Shown here in pieces: positions 35,554 to 35,658 of a stretch of DNA of 35,658 bases; position 1 is the stretch's first letter; every line of letters starts with the position of its first letter. Under the pieces are notes generated by a model that was not told the DNA's origin, searched no databases, and saw only the letters and a list, made by a program, of their open reading frames with translations. This DNA comes from Alphaproteobacteria bacterium (GTDB lineage: Bacteria; Pseudomonadota; Alphaproteobacteria; Elsterales; Elsteraceae), in NCBI GenBank assembly GCA_004292755.1, contig RDXE01000065.1:1-35658 (forward strand). Reading direction: 5' to 3'. The position numbers and the translations under genes were made by a program.

Positions 35554-35638
35554 TGGTACGGGTGACAGGACTTGAACCTGCACTCCTTTCGGAACCGGAA
35601 CCTAAATCCGGCGCGTCTACCAGTTCCGCCACACCCGC
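35554..35638 (-). tRNA. tRNA-Leu (anticodon TAG)
   Basis: On the - strand the gene starts GCGGGTG, has the class II layout with a long variable arm, and the anticodon loop TTTAGGT (anticodon TAG) sits on the stem CCGGA/TCCGG. The T arm reads GGTTCAAGTCC. The acceptor stem closes with a G-T pair, the discriminator is A and CCA is encoded at 35556-35554. The total length is 85 bases. Confidence 0.97.
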
Positions 35639-35658
35639 CCAAATGCAAACCAGAGCCT

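Overview
The window reads as a chromosomal segment of a high-G+C alphaproteobacterium, probably of the Rhodospirillales or a nearby order. This rests on gene order and protein character: an rlpA-dacA-tmk-holB-metG-tatD block, a complete 14-gene nuo operon followed by birA-coaX-rnj-mce and a DUF1467 gene, and a tig-clpP-clpX-lon-hup block with tRNA genes. The genus cannot be named from the sequence alone.

Layout. From the left edge to 7090 all genes lie on the + strand: rlpA (its 5' end is outside the window), a D,D-carboxypeptidase with a twin-arginine-type signal, thymidylate kinase, DNA polymerase III delta', methionyl-tRNA synthetase, a TatD-type hydrolase and a PhnP-like metallo-beta-lactamase-fold protein. 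At 7126-7153 there is a 28-bp sequence with the architecture of a XerC/XerD dif site. From 7275 to the right edge every gene lies on the - strand. Read in the direction of transcription from the right edge, these are tRNA-Leu, tig, clpP, clpX, lon, a HU gene, tRNA-Val, tRNA-Asp, then nuoA to nuoN, birA, coaX, rnj, a small secreted protein gene, mce, a DUF1467 gene and, last, a low-G+C GT41-like glycosyltransferase gene next to the dif-like site.

How the genes work together. The nuo genes encode all 14 subunits of complex I and appear to be driven by a promoter at about 27872-27900. The tight spacing suggests that birA, coaX, rnj, the secreted protein gene, mce and the DUF1467 gene are read in the same direction as part of one long unit. 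The right block handles protein quality control: trigger factor, ClpXP and Lon, with a sigma-32-like promoter before lon. The left block mixes cell-wall work (RlpA, DacA-type carboxypeptidase) with DNA precursor synthesis, replication and translation.

The most interesting observation is not a gene. Gene strand, the polarity of GGGCAGGG octamers (KOPS-like FtsK guides) and the dif-like site all switch or sit at the same place near 7.1 kb. Together they point to the replication terminus of the chromosome. No CRISPR array, insertion sequence, prophage or new defence system was seen.
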